This document shows positions 12,601 through 26,374 of a stretch of DNA of 64,000 nucleotides, in pieces (positions within the stretch are counted from its first letter, which is position 1; each line of letters begins with the position of its first letter). This DNA is from Berberis thunbergii. Its lineage: Eukaryota > Streptophyta > Magnoliopsida > Ranunculales > Berberidaceae. The stretch covers positions 87,364 through 151,363 of the forward strand of contig QNQO01008304.1 in assembly GCA_003290165.1 (NCBI GenBank), given 5' to 3'. The notes beneath the pieces are model-generated. The model was not told the DNA's origin and made no database searches. It saw only the letters and a program-made list of their open reading frames with translations. The position numbers and the translations under genes are program-made.

Positions 12601-15600
12601 TCCATTGTTCACAAATTACAAGAACTTATGCCAGTCCTAGTCAACTGTTTCCAGGAACTTACTCAAACAGTTCTTGTAATGCCAACGATGGATGCTCAGT
12701 CATTTGACTGCATGTTATGTGTGCTTCAGAGTATAGATCTTGCAGTCAAGTTTTTAATTCATGGAAGCACTGCAAATAAACGTTTGTCATTTTCACTTCC
12801 TAATATTAATGAAGGACCTAATATCTCATATTGGGGTGAGACTAAGCTGCCCATGCTATTGAAGAAGCTGCTTGTAGTATTTCCCCTCAGCCCAATGCAT
12901 CAACTTACAGAGAAGGTGAGTCCTGTAATGCATGATGCTATTTCAACTAGTTGAGGAATGTTAACGTGCTTTGCTTTGGAAATATAATCAAATATTATTT
13001 ATGTGGTTGAAGTTACCCATCTTGAAAACATTTGTGATATCTTCTAAAGCCCAAACTTTGGGTCGCCAATTAGTTCAAGACTTGTTTCGGACAATCGTTG
13101 GTGATAATTGATGGGGCCATTGTTTCCCTATATTTATTTTCTTTGATTCTTTCTTTTGAACAGCTTGATTATTTGAGCTTCATTTTGGATTGACACTATT
13201 TATCTCGTTCCCATTCTCCCTATTTCAGTGGTTTTCAAGTCTTGAATCTTCATGAACCTCGTGAGTCGTGACAACCTTGCCAAATTGCATTTGCCTTTTG
13301 TTTCTCATATCTATATTAGGGCATGGTACGGGTTTGGATCGGGCAAACAATAAATTTGCTGATTGTTTTTATTTTTGATCAACCGAAACCAGTCTATATA
13401 TTAATAGAAGAACAGAGTACAAACAAACAATTGATTCCAGATTCATATCGGACCCTGTGGATTGGGATTTAACAATTGAGAACCGGTGGGAAGTGTTTTC
13501 AAGGCAATGGCACAGCGTTGGTTCCTTGAACTGGTGCCTTTGCCACTAAATCAGCATGCCCTAAGTCTTTAGATTCAAGTGTCATGATCTCTTATTAAAC
13601 TTTGAATCATTAAATCTACTAGTGTACCTGGGGACAAAGGGAACAAAAACTGCTGATTGGTATTATTGTCTCCCTGTTTTAACTCATAAAATTCTCTTCT
13701 CTCAGCTTGAAGACAAATATTACATGTTGAATGTTCGAGTAACTGAAATCTTTATGCACTGCAATGAATGGGTCGGCGCTCCTACCATTTCCATGGAAAC
13801 ATTTCTTGAATTTGTAGAAAATGCGCTATCAGGTCAGGTATGCTTTTTTCACCTGTTGTCATAGTTTACGGCATTTACATGAGCATCTGACTGTCTGTGA
13901 ATTTGATTTGAACTAATTATATTATCATTTAAGTCAAATTTTCCTATATAGGATAACAATGATCTGTAAACAACAGTATTGTGGCTGCAGCTTGTGTAGT
14001 TATGTTAGGAATAAAATCCCTTAAGTCACGGCTCATATACTTTATATTATATCACTGAGTTGCGTGAGTTTATGGTAGCCTGGTTGGATGGTTAAGGCGT
14101 GGTGGTTTAACCCTCACATCTTGGGTTCTTTACCCACCGGCGGCAAGCGTGCCTTTCAAAAAAAAAAAAAGAGAAGAAAAAAGAAAGAAAGAAGTTAGGA
14201 GAGTGAAACTTGGATTTCAACATTTTTCTTACTACTGAGTTCCTTGCTGCTCTGTTGACAAAAGAATTAGTGAGTAGGCTTTTATCTGGATGGAATTCAT
14301 ACCTCAGAAGGTACTCACATGTGAATTGGATGAAGCCATTCCCTTGATTAATGGTTTGAGCATGATAAAGTTTAAGATGAAAATGACCACTCGGCATAGG
14401 ATGCTCAAGAAAAAATAGTTTTTATCATTGAGAATTTTATGAAGAGTATGACACCTTTGTAGGAAACTTCATTCCACCCTCTAGGTTGTTAAATTTCCAC
14501 TTGCCTCCAAGAATCTTTCATTCATTTGACAAAGGCATTACAAAACATATTTTTAGAAAGCAACCGTGGTGTATGAGGTGAAGTTTGTAGTGGATAAGGT
14601 CTTAAGATATTACATGTCGGAAGTGATTAGACGCCCTATACTAGGAGTGAATAACAAAATGGGAGCAAATGTTTAGGGATGTCAAGTTGGAGAGCTTTCG
14701 GCTATTTATTTGGGTTTACCTTTGGGTGCTAAGAACATGAATAGACATTCGTGGGATCCAGTGAGAGAAATTATGGGAAAGAGAATGGCAACTTGGAAGG
14801 CCAAATTGTTTTCGAAGGGAGAAGACTTTGTTAGGCCTCCTATTAGGTTTACCTACACTAGGAGAAGGAAGGCAAATAACAAGGAAGACTGATGGTGATC
14901 TGTGCCAGTCTGTTAGGTGCTCTGTGAGTTCATTCTGTGGCAGTCCGTTAGGTACTCTGTTAAATAGAAGTTAAATAGAAGTCTCTGTTAGTTCTGTTAG
15001 TAAGAGTGCTATAAATAAGAGATTAGAAGTAGCCATAAGATTCATTAATTGAATTGTAAAGTGTTACACAAAGCTTGTGCTCTAGGAGAATTTGAGCTTT
15101 TCGAACTGCTCTATTTGGAGAATAGCCTTCTCGAATTGGCTTGTTACAAGAATTTGTGTTACAATTCTTTCTCTATCAAATACAATCTTTCCTTGAATTC
15201 ACACCAATCTGACTGTCGATTGCACTACATTCTTCAATGCAGCAGATCTTGAGCTTGTTCTGTTGATCTTGCTTAATTCAATTGCTTCAATTGATTACCT
15301 CCTGCAGGAAAGAATACAAAGATAGGTCAGATCCTATCAATTGGTATCAGAGCATCTTCGATTCTTTGGGAGTAATGGCTGGAAAAGGTGCTGGTACTGT
15401 TGCAAGACTGGAGATTATGGAAGAATCTATGGTAAATACGCAAGAAAAACTTGAATTGCTGGAAGGAAGGATGAATTCTTGGGATGGAAATTTTCAAGAA
15501 TTGAAATAAATGATCGAACAAGTGTTGAAGGGGCAACAAGAACCTCAGAAAACTACTCCCAACACGGTGAGGATCAGATTTCACCAGTGCATCATGAAAC

Positions 15601-18600
15601 ACAAAACCCTAATGGCGGTATGGGGGGATCTTCTTCTCAAGGATTCCAATTTGATAGGAGATCTAGAAGATTAGAGATGCCGATTTTTGATGGTTCAAAT
15701 TCAGATGGTTGGATTATGAAGGCTGAAAGGTTCTTCTTACTACAAAAATACAGTAATGAAGAGAAGATGGAAGCTTCGGTGTTAGCCTTTGAAGTCGATG
15801 CCCTTCTCTGGTATCAGTGGGAGTGTAAAAGAAGACCGATTCATTTCTGGGAGGAGCTTAAGAGTCTATTGTTGAAGCAGTTTAGATCGGTTCAAGAAGG
15901 CTCTCTCTGCGAGCAATTTCTGGCTCTCAAACAAGAAGGATCAATATCCGACTACCGAAGAAACTTTGTCTCTCTCGCTGCACCTTTGGAGACCGTCACT
16001 GAGGAGGTATACCTCAGTAAGTTTATCAATGGCTTGAAGCCTTCCATTAGAGCAGAGGTGAGAATGCTGAACCCGGATCAGTTGGGTCGAGCCATGGACC
16101 TTGCCCAACGGGTCGAGGAAAAACAAAGATATTCGGGTTGGGCTAAAACAGGCCTTCAGGGTTATAACAGTCGGCCCATGAACAGCCCAAAACAACTTGG
16201 AAATGGCCTGTTAGGGCAACCTAATCACTCTTCCTTTAGAGAGTTCGAGAAATCTGGTTTTCACCAACCAAGTTTTTCCAGAGACAACGAAAGAATCTCA
16301 GCTGCGAGAGGAGAGACCAGACGCTTCTCAGATGCAGAATACCAGGAGAAGAGAGCGAGAGGTCTGTGTTTCAAGTGTGACGAGAAGTACTCTCCTGGTC
16401 ACCGGTGCAAGAGGAAGGAGGTTAGTGTTTTGATTGCACAAGCAAATAGTGATGAAGAAGAAGAAGAAGCTCAGAGGTGTGAAGATCAGAAAGAATTGGA
16501 TGTAGCAGAAATAGGTCAGGTGGTTGAAGTATTTTTGAGCTCTATTATGGGCTTGACGAACCCTAAAACGATGAAGATCGAAGGTGAAGTTTTGGGTCAA
16601 TCAGTCGTGGTGTTAATCGACAGCGGAGCCACTCACAATTTTATCTTTCACAAGGTCGTTGAACAGGTGATGCTTCCAATTACTTCGACTGGTGTTTATG
16701 GAGTGACGTTGGGGTCGGGAGACTCGGTTCAAGGCAGCGGTATTTGTCGGGGTGTTCAATTAATGTTGCAAGGCGTAGAGATCTTGGATGATTTTCTTCC
16801 TTTGGGGCTTGGGAGTTCAGACGTGATTCTGGGAATACAATGGTTAGAAAAATTAGGGACTACCTTCATTAATTGGAAGGATCAGACACTGAGATTTAGG
16901 GTGGGATCAGATACTTTAACTCTCAAGGGGGATCCTTCTCTGGGCCGCAGTTTGATCTCGCTCAAAGCTATGTTTAGAACCATCAAACAAGAGGGTCATG
17001 GTTTCTTGGTGGAACTGGGATGTATTTCTACAACTATGATGGAGCAGGGAAAGGTACCAGTGGAGTTAACGGCATTGTTAAGGCAGTATGAGGAGGTATT
17101 TCAGGTACCATCTGGGTTACCTCCCAAAAGGGGACATGAGCACAGCATCGTGTTACAAGAAGGGGCCGGACCAATCAATGTTCGTCCCTACCGTTACCCA
17201 CAATTTCAGAAGAACGAAATAGAAAGGTTGATCACTGAAATGTTGGAAGCCGGCATCATCAGGCATAGTGTGAGCCCGTTTTCTAGCCCAGTGTTGTTAG
17301 TCAAGAAGAAGGATGGGGGATGGAGGTTTTGTGTAGACTATCGGGCCCTGAATAAACAAACGGTGCCCGATCGTTTTTCAATTCCCATCATCGATGAGTT
17401 ATTGGATGAACTACACGGAGCCGTGATTTTTTCGAAGTTAGATTTGAAGTCGGGTTATCACCAGATTAGAGTTCAGGAAGGAGATGAGGCCAAGACAGCT
17501 TTCCGTACCCATGAGGGGCATTATGAGTTCCTCGTAATGCCGTTTGGATTGACGAATGCTCCGGCCACGTTCCAGGCTTTGATGAACGCAATTTTTCGAC
17601 CTTATTTGCGTAAGTTCGTCCTTGTATTTTTTGACGATATATTGGTGTACAGCCCAAGTCTAGAGATACATGTGATTCAGTTGGAAACAGTCCTGAAAGT
17701 GCTTCAAGCTCACTGTTTGTATGCAAATAAGAAGAAATGTGAGTTTGGGAGTCGACAACTGGGATATTTAGGACATGTAATTTCGGCTGATGGTGTGTCC
17801 ATGGATCAATCTAAAATACAGGCCATCATGGATTGGCCTCAGCCCACTAATATCACGGAGCTAAGGGGATTTTTGGGTCTTACGGGCTACTACCGGAAGT
17901 TTATCAGCGGGTACAGTAAAGTGGCGTGGCCATTGATTTCTCAGTTGAAAAAGAATGAGTTTGCTTGGAATGATGAGGCAGAGAGTGCTTTCCAAAATTT
18001 GAAGAGGATTATGACTACGACTCCGGTTTTGGCCATGCCAGATTTCTCTAAAGAATTTGTGGTGGAGACTGACGCTTCAGGGTTCGCAGTGGGAGCAGTT
18101 CTGATGCAAGAGAAGAGGCCAGTTGCATTCTTTAGTCAGGTATTGGGACAACGAGCTAGGCTCAAGCCAATTTATGAAAAAGAGCTCATGGCCATGGTGT
18201 TGGCAGTCAACAAGTGGCGTGCTTATTTGTTAGGCCGAAAATTCACTATCCGCAGTGATCAGAGGAGCTTGAAGTATTTGGAGCAAAGGGTTATTGGTCC
18301 GGATTATCAAAAATGGGTAAGCAAATTATTGGGGTTTCAATTTGAGATTCAATATAGAACTGGGGCTTCCAATGCGGCGGCAGACACTCTTTCTCGCATT
18401 TCTCTATCACCACTCTGTGCATCTGTGAGCTTACCAGTTTGGCGAGATTGGAACGTCCTTAGCACTGAAATTGCAAGTGATCATGAAATTCAGCAAATAA
18501 AGAAGGGGCTGTTGCAAGGGTCGGCTAAACAGGGATATGGGGTTGTTAATGGTCTATTGCATTACAAACAGAGGTTGGTCATACCTCGCACTTCTTCCCT

Positions 18601-21600
18601 CATTCCTATTATTTTTAAAGAATTCCATGAGTCAGCTGTAGGCGGGCATTCCCGCGAGACTAAGACTTGTCATCGGGTGGCGAAGGAGTTATATTGGGTA
18701 GCGATGAAGACTTATATCAGAAAAATGGTCAGTGAGTGTGACGTGTGTCAACGCAATAAGACCCTGGCTACGACTCCTGCGGGTCTTCTTCAGCCTATTC
18801 CGTTACCGGTTCAAATTTGGGATGAAGTCATTATGGACTTCATAGATGGGTTGCCATGTTCTGGTACTGCTGATACTATTCTAGTGGTCATTGATCGCCT
18901 TAGCAAGTATGCCCATTTCGTTGGCCTCAAACACCCTTACACGGCGAAGAAGGTCGCTTCAATATTTTGCAAGGAAATTTGTAGGCTTCACGGCACTCCG
19001 ATATCCATTATTTCAGACAGAGATAAAGTATTTCTTAGTCTATTTTGGCAAGAATTATTTCGGGCTCAGGGAACCAAACTGAAACGAAGCTCGGCGTATC
19101 ATCCGCAAACTGACGGTCAGTCCGAGGTTTTGAATCGTTGTCTTGAAACCTACTTACGGTGCTTTACTTCTGAGCGTCCCAAACAGTGGTTTCAATGGTT
19201 GCATTGGGCGGAGTATTGGTACAATACCTCTACGCACTCAGCTACAGGGTATACTCCCTTCAAAATACTGTATGGGAGGGATCCACCTCCACTGATCAGG
19301 TATGTCCCTAGTTCTACCGTGGTGTCTTCAGTAGACCAACTTCTGTCAGATAGGAATGGGGTATTGGATTTGTTGAAATTACATTTGTTGCGAGCGCAAC
19401 AACGCATGAAGCACCAGGCTGACAAATCTCGCAGAGGTGAAATATTTGTTGTGGGTGACAGTGTCTTTCTTAAACTTAGGCCTTATCGGCAGAGAACTGT
19501 TATCAGTAGAGAAAATCAGAAATTGTCGGCTCGTTTTTATGGCCCTTTTGAGGTATTGGCAAGAGTTGGAGCAGTGGCATACAAATTGGCTCTTCCTTCC
19601 TCTTCTCGGATCCATCTTGTGTTCCACGTATCCCAATTGCGTAGAGCTAAAGGTCAGGGTTATAAGATCCTTCCTCTTCCTTCTCAAGTTGCTGGAGAAT
19701 CAGACTCACAGGTTTATCCTGAATCAGTTTTGGATGTGAGACAGGGTGTTGGAGACAGGTCTGAGTCATTGGAAGTATTGATTAAGTGGCAAGGGCTCCC
19801 TGCTTTTGAAGCCACTTGGGAAGATTACAAGTTTTTGCAGTCTCAGTTTCCTGCTTTTCCCCTCGAGGACAAGGTGAATTTTTTTGGGGGGGGGGGGGGG
19901 GAAGTATTGTTAGGCCTCCTATTAGGTTTACCTACACTAGGAGAAGGAAGGCAAATAACAAGGAAGACTGATGGTGATCTGTGCCAGTCTGTTAGGTGCT
20001 CTGTGAGTTCATTCTGTGGCAGTCCGTTAGGTGCTCTGTTAAATAGAAGTCTCTGTTAGTAAGAGTGCTATAAATAAGAGATTAGAAGTAGCCATAAGAT
20101 TCATTGATTGAATTGTAAAGTGTTACACAGAGCTTGTGCTCTAGGAGAATTTGAGCTTCTCGAACTGCTCTATTTGGAGAATAGCCTTCTTGAATTGGCT
20201 TGTTACAAGAATATGTGTTACAATTCTTTCTCTATCAAATACAATCTTTCCTTGAATTCACACCAATCTGAACATCTGTCGATTGCACTACATTCTTCAA
20301 TGCAGCAGATCTTGAGCTTGTTCTGTTGATCTTGCTTAATTCAATTGCTTCAATTGATTACCTCCTGCAGGAAAGAATACAAAGATAGGTCAGATCCTAT
20401 CAGACTTGTGCTTATTAGACGGGCATTGTCAAACATGCCTATTTATTTCATGTCATTATTTCAAATGCTGGTGTCTGTCGCTAAGAAAAATTAAAAGGTT
20501 AGTTAGAAACTTTTTTTGGTGTGGAGGTGAGGAAGATAAGGGTTTTCATGTGTTGAACTAGGAGTCAGTGTGATACCTAAGGAGGTGGGTGGTTTGAGTA
20601 TTAGATCTCTTATTTTGATGAACAAACCTTTGCTTTGCAAGTGGTTGTGGAGATATGGTACTGAAGGGGAGTGTTTGTGGAGGGAAGTGATTAGTCTGAG
20701 TATTATTCGGGTAGGAGTAGATTGAATTGGCCCCCTAAGCACCCAGTGTACTTATGTGGGAAGGGAAACAAAGTCAGTTTTTGGCATGGTTTATGGCTAG
20801 GGCATATGGCATTAAGAATGGATGTCCCAAAATGTTCTCATTTTGTGAGAGGAAGCACGGTTTGTTGGAGTTTGGTATGTTGATTGAGAATGATATGCGT
20901 TGGGATTTTCACTTTAAGAGTTACCTCTTGGTAGGAAAAAGCAATTGAGTTTGCTGCACTATCTTATATGTTGGAGGGAGTTAGTTTGTTGTTTGCGAGA
21001 TGTGGATGATAAATGGGTTTGGAGGGAAGATATAATTAAGGGTTTCTCAGTTTCTTCATGCTTTGATAGCATGAACAGAGATAATGTGCCCCATGGTGCG
21101 CTACCAGATTTCCCGATGAAGCTAGTTTGGAAGAAGGGCATTTCTTCTAGAGAATCTTTATTCATGTGGACAACGGTGTGGAGTAGACTTCATTCAATAG
21201 TTGAGTAGGCACATAGAGGAATGGATATTGATGTTGCTAGCTCCTTTTGCTCAACAGTTTCGGAGAGTACGGAAAATCTTCTCATTCATTGTAGGTGGGT
21301 TAGTAGTATGTGGTTGCACTTCTTGAGAAGTGTATGAATGTATTGGAGAGTCTCTTAAGATGTTGGAAGACTCCATCCTATTTATGCACGCGATAGAAGG
21401 TTTTGTTGGAGTTCCTTCCATATGCATTATGCTGAATGGTGTGGAAAGAAAGGAGCAATAGGGTCTTCGACAATAAAGTGCTAGGATTGAATGCATTTGT
21501 GGTTGTAGTAATGATTACCTTGTGGAGTTGGGTATTACATCTTCCTTCTATTACGGGATTGTTTTTCGATTTTTTGTATGCTAATTGGGAGAGCAGTATG

Positions 21601-24600
21601 TTGGTACCTTAATGCCTTTAAGTTACCTTTTGTGTAATAGCCGTTGTGATTCAAAAAGTATTTCACTTTTGAAAAAAAAAATTAGATGCCCTACACTCCT
21701 TTCGTGAGCATGGATAAGAAACGAAAGAGGAGAAAGGTCAAAGGTCTGATCGCGGGGTTAGAGTAATAGTGCCCAAGGAAAAAGTGATGGAGCCTAGAGA
21801 CAAAAATAGTTCGAGAGTTCTTGTTTATACGAGTTTGATATCTATAGGCAAACTAATGGAGGTGAAGGGTTTCATTTCTGTTATAAATCCTTGGAATGAC
21901 ACTACTTTTATGTGTTGTAGAGTTTGTCGGACATAGTCCAAGTACTAAACAGTAAAATTTGCATTTTGAGCCCCTTACCATAAAAGATGTCCTAAGGTGT
22001 TGGGTGCCTAAAGCAAGGGAGCCCTCAGTATTGGGCAAGGTGCCGAGTGAGATCCATATTTCTTGTTATTTTTCGCCCTCTAAAAGCTAAGTCCTTGGGC
22101 GACCCCAAGTTAGGTAAAAGTTAGTCCTCACACCGGAAGTGTACTGGATTGAAAATTTAAACTTCGCCTTACCCTTCCCTCTAGCTAGATTGGATATAAA
22201 ACATATCCCTTTAGGTGTATTCAGTTTTCTTGGAAGAACTTGTTGATGTAAGCAAAGTTGCTCAAATTGGAGGTTTAGAGTCTTAAATGAAACTATAAAT
22301 TTGTCGTGGTTTCTTGTTTTATGATATCCAATATGATTACTCTTTGCCGAATAAGAATTAGAAGAAATTTTCAAGTAGTTCTCTAGAGGAGATGGTAATG
22401 ATGAATATCTGGGGTACTGCTTGGCCAAAACCAAAGCAATTTTTCTTGTCAGCATTTCTATACTCGATTTGAGATTTGATAAGGCAACAATAACACCTCT
22501 CTATTGCTTTTTAATCACTTGCCAATGAAACATTCTTTTGCCATCTAAACTAAACTTAAAATGAATATTCAGAATAATTAGCATGACTTGCATTTCTAAA
22601 ATAAACTTAATTCTTTTGCCAATGAAACATCTTCTATTAATTATGCACAAGGATGCACAGACTCTTCAAAAAACTCTCGTTTCGAGAGTCGGATACGTGT
22701 CGGACGGACTCGCGTCCGACACGTGGTCAACGATCAAGACACATTGATTGAGACCGACACAGCCAGGACACGGCTCCGAGACGGCGAATGTTTTTTTTTT
22801 CTTATTTTTCTCTGTTGATTTTCGGAAGTAGTTCTTGAAGAAACTAGTTTTCCTGCACTCAATTGCAATCGCCAATTCTTCGATTCCTTCAGTCGAGGAG
22901 ATGGGTTGTTTCAATTAGAGCACATCTTCACGCCATACTCAATCTGAGGGTTCTTGACTGACATTTTCATTTGATGGTACATCAGGCGTCATCAAGGTCG
23001 TTTCTTCCCTCGCTCTAAATTAGATACAATACACAAAAAAAATGGTATTTTGCTTTATAATTTATCTGTAATTTGATTTATCTGTTTGTGATGACTAATT
23101 TGCTCTTAGATACACAATTACACACTATTTTGAAACAATTTGTAAATTAGATACTCTCTAGTAAATTTTAACTATCCGAGCATCTCTGTAATTTTTTTTT
23201 CTCTTGTTAAGTTCTCATCTTTCAGCTTCAAAAGTAAAAATTTTAAACAATTTTAAGCTTTAGGTTGTTCATGTTCATATGAGTTGTAAAAATTAATAAA
23301 AAGTAAATTTGACCATTTTGTTGTGTCGCCGAGTCCTAATTTTTTTAAAATTGCCGAGTCGCCATGTTGTGTCCGTGCATCCTTGATTATGCATTATATA
23401 GATGTTGAGTATTTTCCTGTTTGACTTTCTTGTTTGGTGAGGATGCCTTGTAGTTGTCCTTGTTGAAATCACATTCATCTATGCCATGGTATTTTCAGAT
23501 TTTCTGTGGTACACGTTCTAATAAACCACTCCGTGAAAAGCATGTGGCTTCATTGATACCATTTATTCCAAAGCTTATACTACACGTCGAGAGCAGCTGG
23601 AGATATCGTTTGCTACAGGTTTGATTATTTAATTTAAAGTCAAAACTATTTTAAATTAGGTTTATTGACGCTATCAAATATCACATTATTTTTTTCAAAA
23701 TTTTGCTTACATTTAGTGGTTGTTGACACTAGATTCATTAGTTGACTTGAAACTACATTGATGCACATTTCACTAATCAATTGACCTTTTATGTTGGATA
23801 TTTTTATTTCTTATCATAAAAAAAACAAGTTAATTGAGAATAGCTTCATGCAACCATCTTAACTAGGGGAGCTCATATGCTGTGGAAATTAATGATTCTC
23901 CCATACCTAAGTCATGCATTGATATCAAGGAAGCACAAACTCTTCGAAAACTTGTCGTATCCGTATCCGACACGTATCCAACACACGACATTCGCTTGAC
24001 ATGTCTCTGACACGTGTTGGACATTTGGTCAACGTGTCGGCAGGTGTCAGACACATGGTCAATGTGGTCAACGTGTCGGACATGCCTCAGATATACCCGA
24101 AAATTGGTCAGGACACAGTCAAGATTCGAAAACCAACTTTGTTTTATTTTTACTTTTAGATATTTGCAAATAACCACATAATATAATGGTTGTTGATATA
24201 TCTGAAGTGAATGACTATTCCAATTGCTATTTAAGACATAGGGCAAGAAACCACTAAAGCATAGAGGTAGTCTATACTTTCTCTTAACCTTTGCTTCTTA
24301 TTTTTTTCTCATTTGCTTATTCTCTACTATACTTTTTATCTACTTTAATTGTTTTCTTGCAACAATGTCATCTTCTTCAAGACACTCTAGGAAAACACTT
24401 TATTAAATTATTATTTATATGACATTAAAAAAATTAGTATGCCTTGTCGACGTGTCCCCGAGTCCTAGTTTTAAGAAAATTGCCGAGTCAGCGTGTCGTA
24501 TCCATGTCTGACACGACGCGCGTGTCCGTATCCGTGCATCCTTGATTGATATCCATGCCAATATTTTTGTTGATGATGGTTATTGTTGAAAGCTATATTA

Positions 24601-26309
24601 ATGATTTTGTGAATAGCATTAAGTTTGTATTAATGGCTACTACAGGCATTTACAGAAGCATTTAAAGGCTGCAAACCAGACTCCTCCCTCAAACTGACTT
24701 GCGTATCTGCAATAGAAGAAATGCTACTTCCAGTAAGCATTTTTATTCTATCTTTTTCAAATTAAATTGGTCATCTAGATTATTATTTGGAAGGCAACAC
24801 CATTATGTTCAGTAAAAATTGGCAAGTCTTAACCTTGAATCTCTGTCTTGCAAAATCTTATTGAAAGTCAAACAAGGAAAGTATGAACTTCACAGATACA
24901 AGTGATCCGGATATACTATCCTTCCAAGGAATTTGGACTCAAGAACTTCCTGTTTTGCTTGTCCAACTAGGCGATAAGCATCCTTCTTCTTCTAAGGTAT
25001 GTATTATAGTTCACGATGATTTAGTCATTATGAATTAACGATTTAGGCAAAAAACGAAGTGGTTCTAGTTGAGAACTAGTTCGATGTGGGTCCCTAGTTG
25101 GCTAAACCATTAGATCCTTGGGATAGATTTGAATCTAAAAAAGTGGTGTGGATAGCATGCTTTGATGTAAAGAGAATTCTACGTATAATTTACTGTATAC
25201 CCCATATGTAGAATGTAGAATTTTTTTTAGCTTGTGGCCGTCTTTCGGTTTAAGTATATATATATATATATATATATATATTACAATTTAGAATGATGTT
25301 TTATTATTCATTGCTGACTAAGACAAAGTCTAATCGAAAGGATTAGAGATAAAAGATGGTTAAGATTGATGATGGGAAATGTATTGAATTTGAGGGTTGA
25401 TATTCGTTTCCTATGATGACATATTTGTAAATATAAAACATGTAGAAGGGTAAAAATAATGAAAAACTTTTGAAAAAAGTTGGATTGTACATGTGGCGGA
25501 GAGAGAAAATATTATGTTTTCCTTTTAGCAAAATGAAAATTATCATAACTATTTACATCGTTGTCGGATTTTGGTAAACTTAGTACGTTGAAATGCATTT
25601 TTGGCGATCTTTGCAACAAAATCAATTATCAATACAATTGCTAAAATTTTAAAAATATATATTTTATAATTAAAAAACGTATAATGTGTTTCATGTCTTT
25701 AATGTTTTTCAAAGCAATAAGACGGGCTAATCATACAAGAAAAAATGAGTTGTGCATCTTAATGCACATTTAAACAAAAACTCTAAACTTCATGTTTTGT
25801 CAAATTCAAAGATTGGAGGAGAACTCATTCTCGGTGTTAAAATTCCCCCTCTAATTGATTCAAATTTAAGTGATTCTAACCCCAAAATTTATAACATATA
25901 TTTTAACCTTAGAATAGGCTTACACTTCAATATTGATTGAGAGCGAAAATGGGGATAATGACGGAGGTGTTCAGTATGAAATATTTAGCAAAAATAAAAT
26001 TATGTGGAGTGCCAACGGCATGGGGCATACTCTAGTGTATACATATATAATTTTTATTTATTTAAATTTTTTTTAGTGTTGGTATTTCACATAGAAGTTC
26101 TTGTTACAGATTGTTTTGCATCTTCAACTTCGCTTGGCTCAACATGCTCCAATGAATTCTTCACTCGCTTGGGAGTATAACAACATGCAACATTCACTGA
26201 GAGAATTTTATTGCACGTCTGTTGATGAAGGTAAGGCCAATTTGCTGAAATGGTTTTATTAATTAACTTATCACTTTTTGTGATTGCTATTATTGTTGTT
26301 GTTACTTTG

Positions 26310-26374
<65 letters not shown>

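Larger units (their letters stand above)
14829..20402 (+). mobile_element. Ty3/Gypsy chromovirus LTR retrotransposon, nearly complete
   Basis: The element is 5,574 bp with LTRs 14829-15339 (511 bp) and 19908-20402 (495 bp), both TGTTAGG...CTATCA. The 5-bp target-site duplication GACTT (14824-14828, 20403-20407) is exact. A tRNA-iMet primer-binding site starts at 15342 and a G-rich polypurine tract ends just before 19908. The two LTRs differ by about six substitutions plus three short indels, so the insertion is young. Its size, single gag-pol frame and C-terminal chromodomain suggest a Reina-type chromovirus; the clade is inferred only. It lies inside the LINE above and is in the same orientation as IPI1. 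Confidence 0.95.
14626..21696 (+). mobile_element. 5'-truncated L1-type LINE, split by a nested Gypsy element
   Basis: The LINE body is 14642-14828 plus 20403-21680. The 5' part encodes YLGLPLGAKN...W..V.E.MGKRMATWKAKLFSKG, the C-terminal end of a plant L1-type reverse transcriptase. The 3' part continues with a NFFWCGGEEDKGFH-like segment, GGLSIRSL, CKWLWRYG and a zinc-binding RT tail (VWKKGISSRESLFMWT), then a short A-run. Stops and frameshifts are frequent, so it is a remnant. Flanking direct repeats ATTAGACGCCCTATAC (14626-14641) and ATTAGATGCCCTACAC (21681-21696) match at 14 of 16 positions and fit an LINE target-site duplication. Insertion is in IPI1 intron 9, same strand as the gene. 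Confidence 0.85.

Noticed and set aside
14071..14172. Possible tRNA gene
   Set aside because: A and B boxes are present, but no cloverleaf stems form and an A-rich tail follows. It is a SINE.
19886..19901. Long G-run read as an unusual coding or regulatory tract
   Set aside because: It directly precedes the 3' LTR and is explained as the polypurine tract. Its exact length may be a sequencing artefact.
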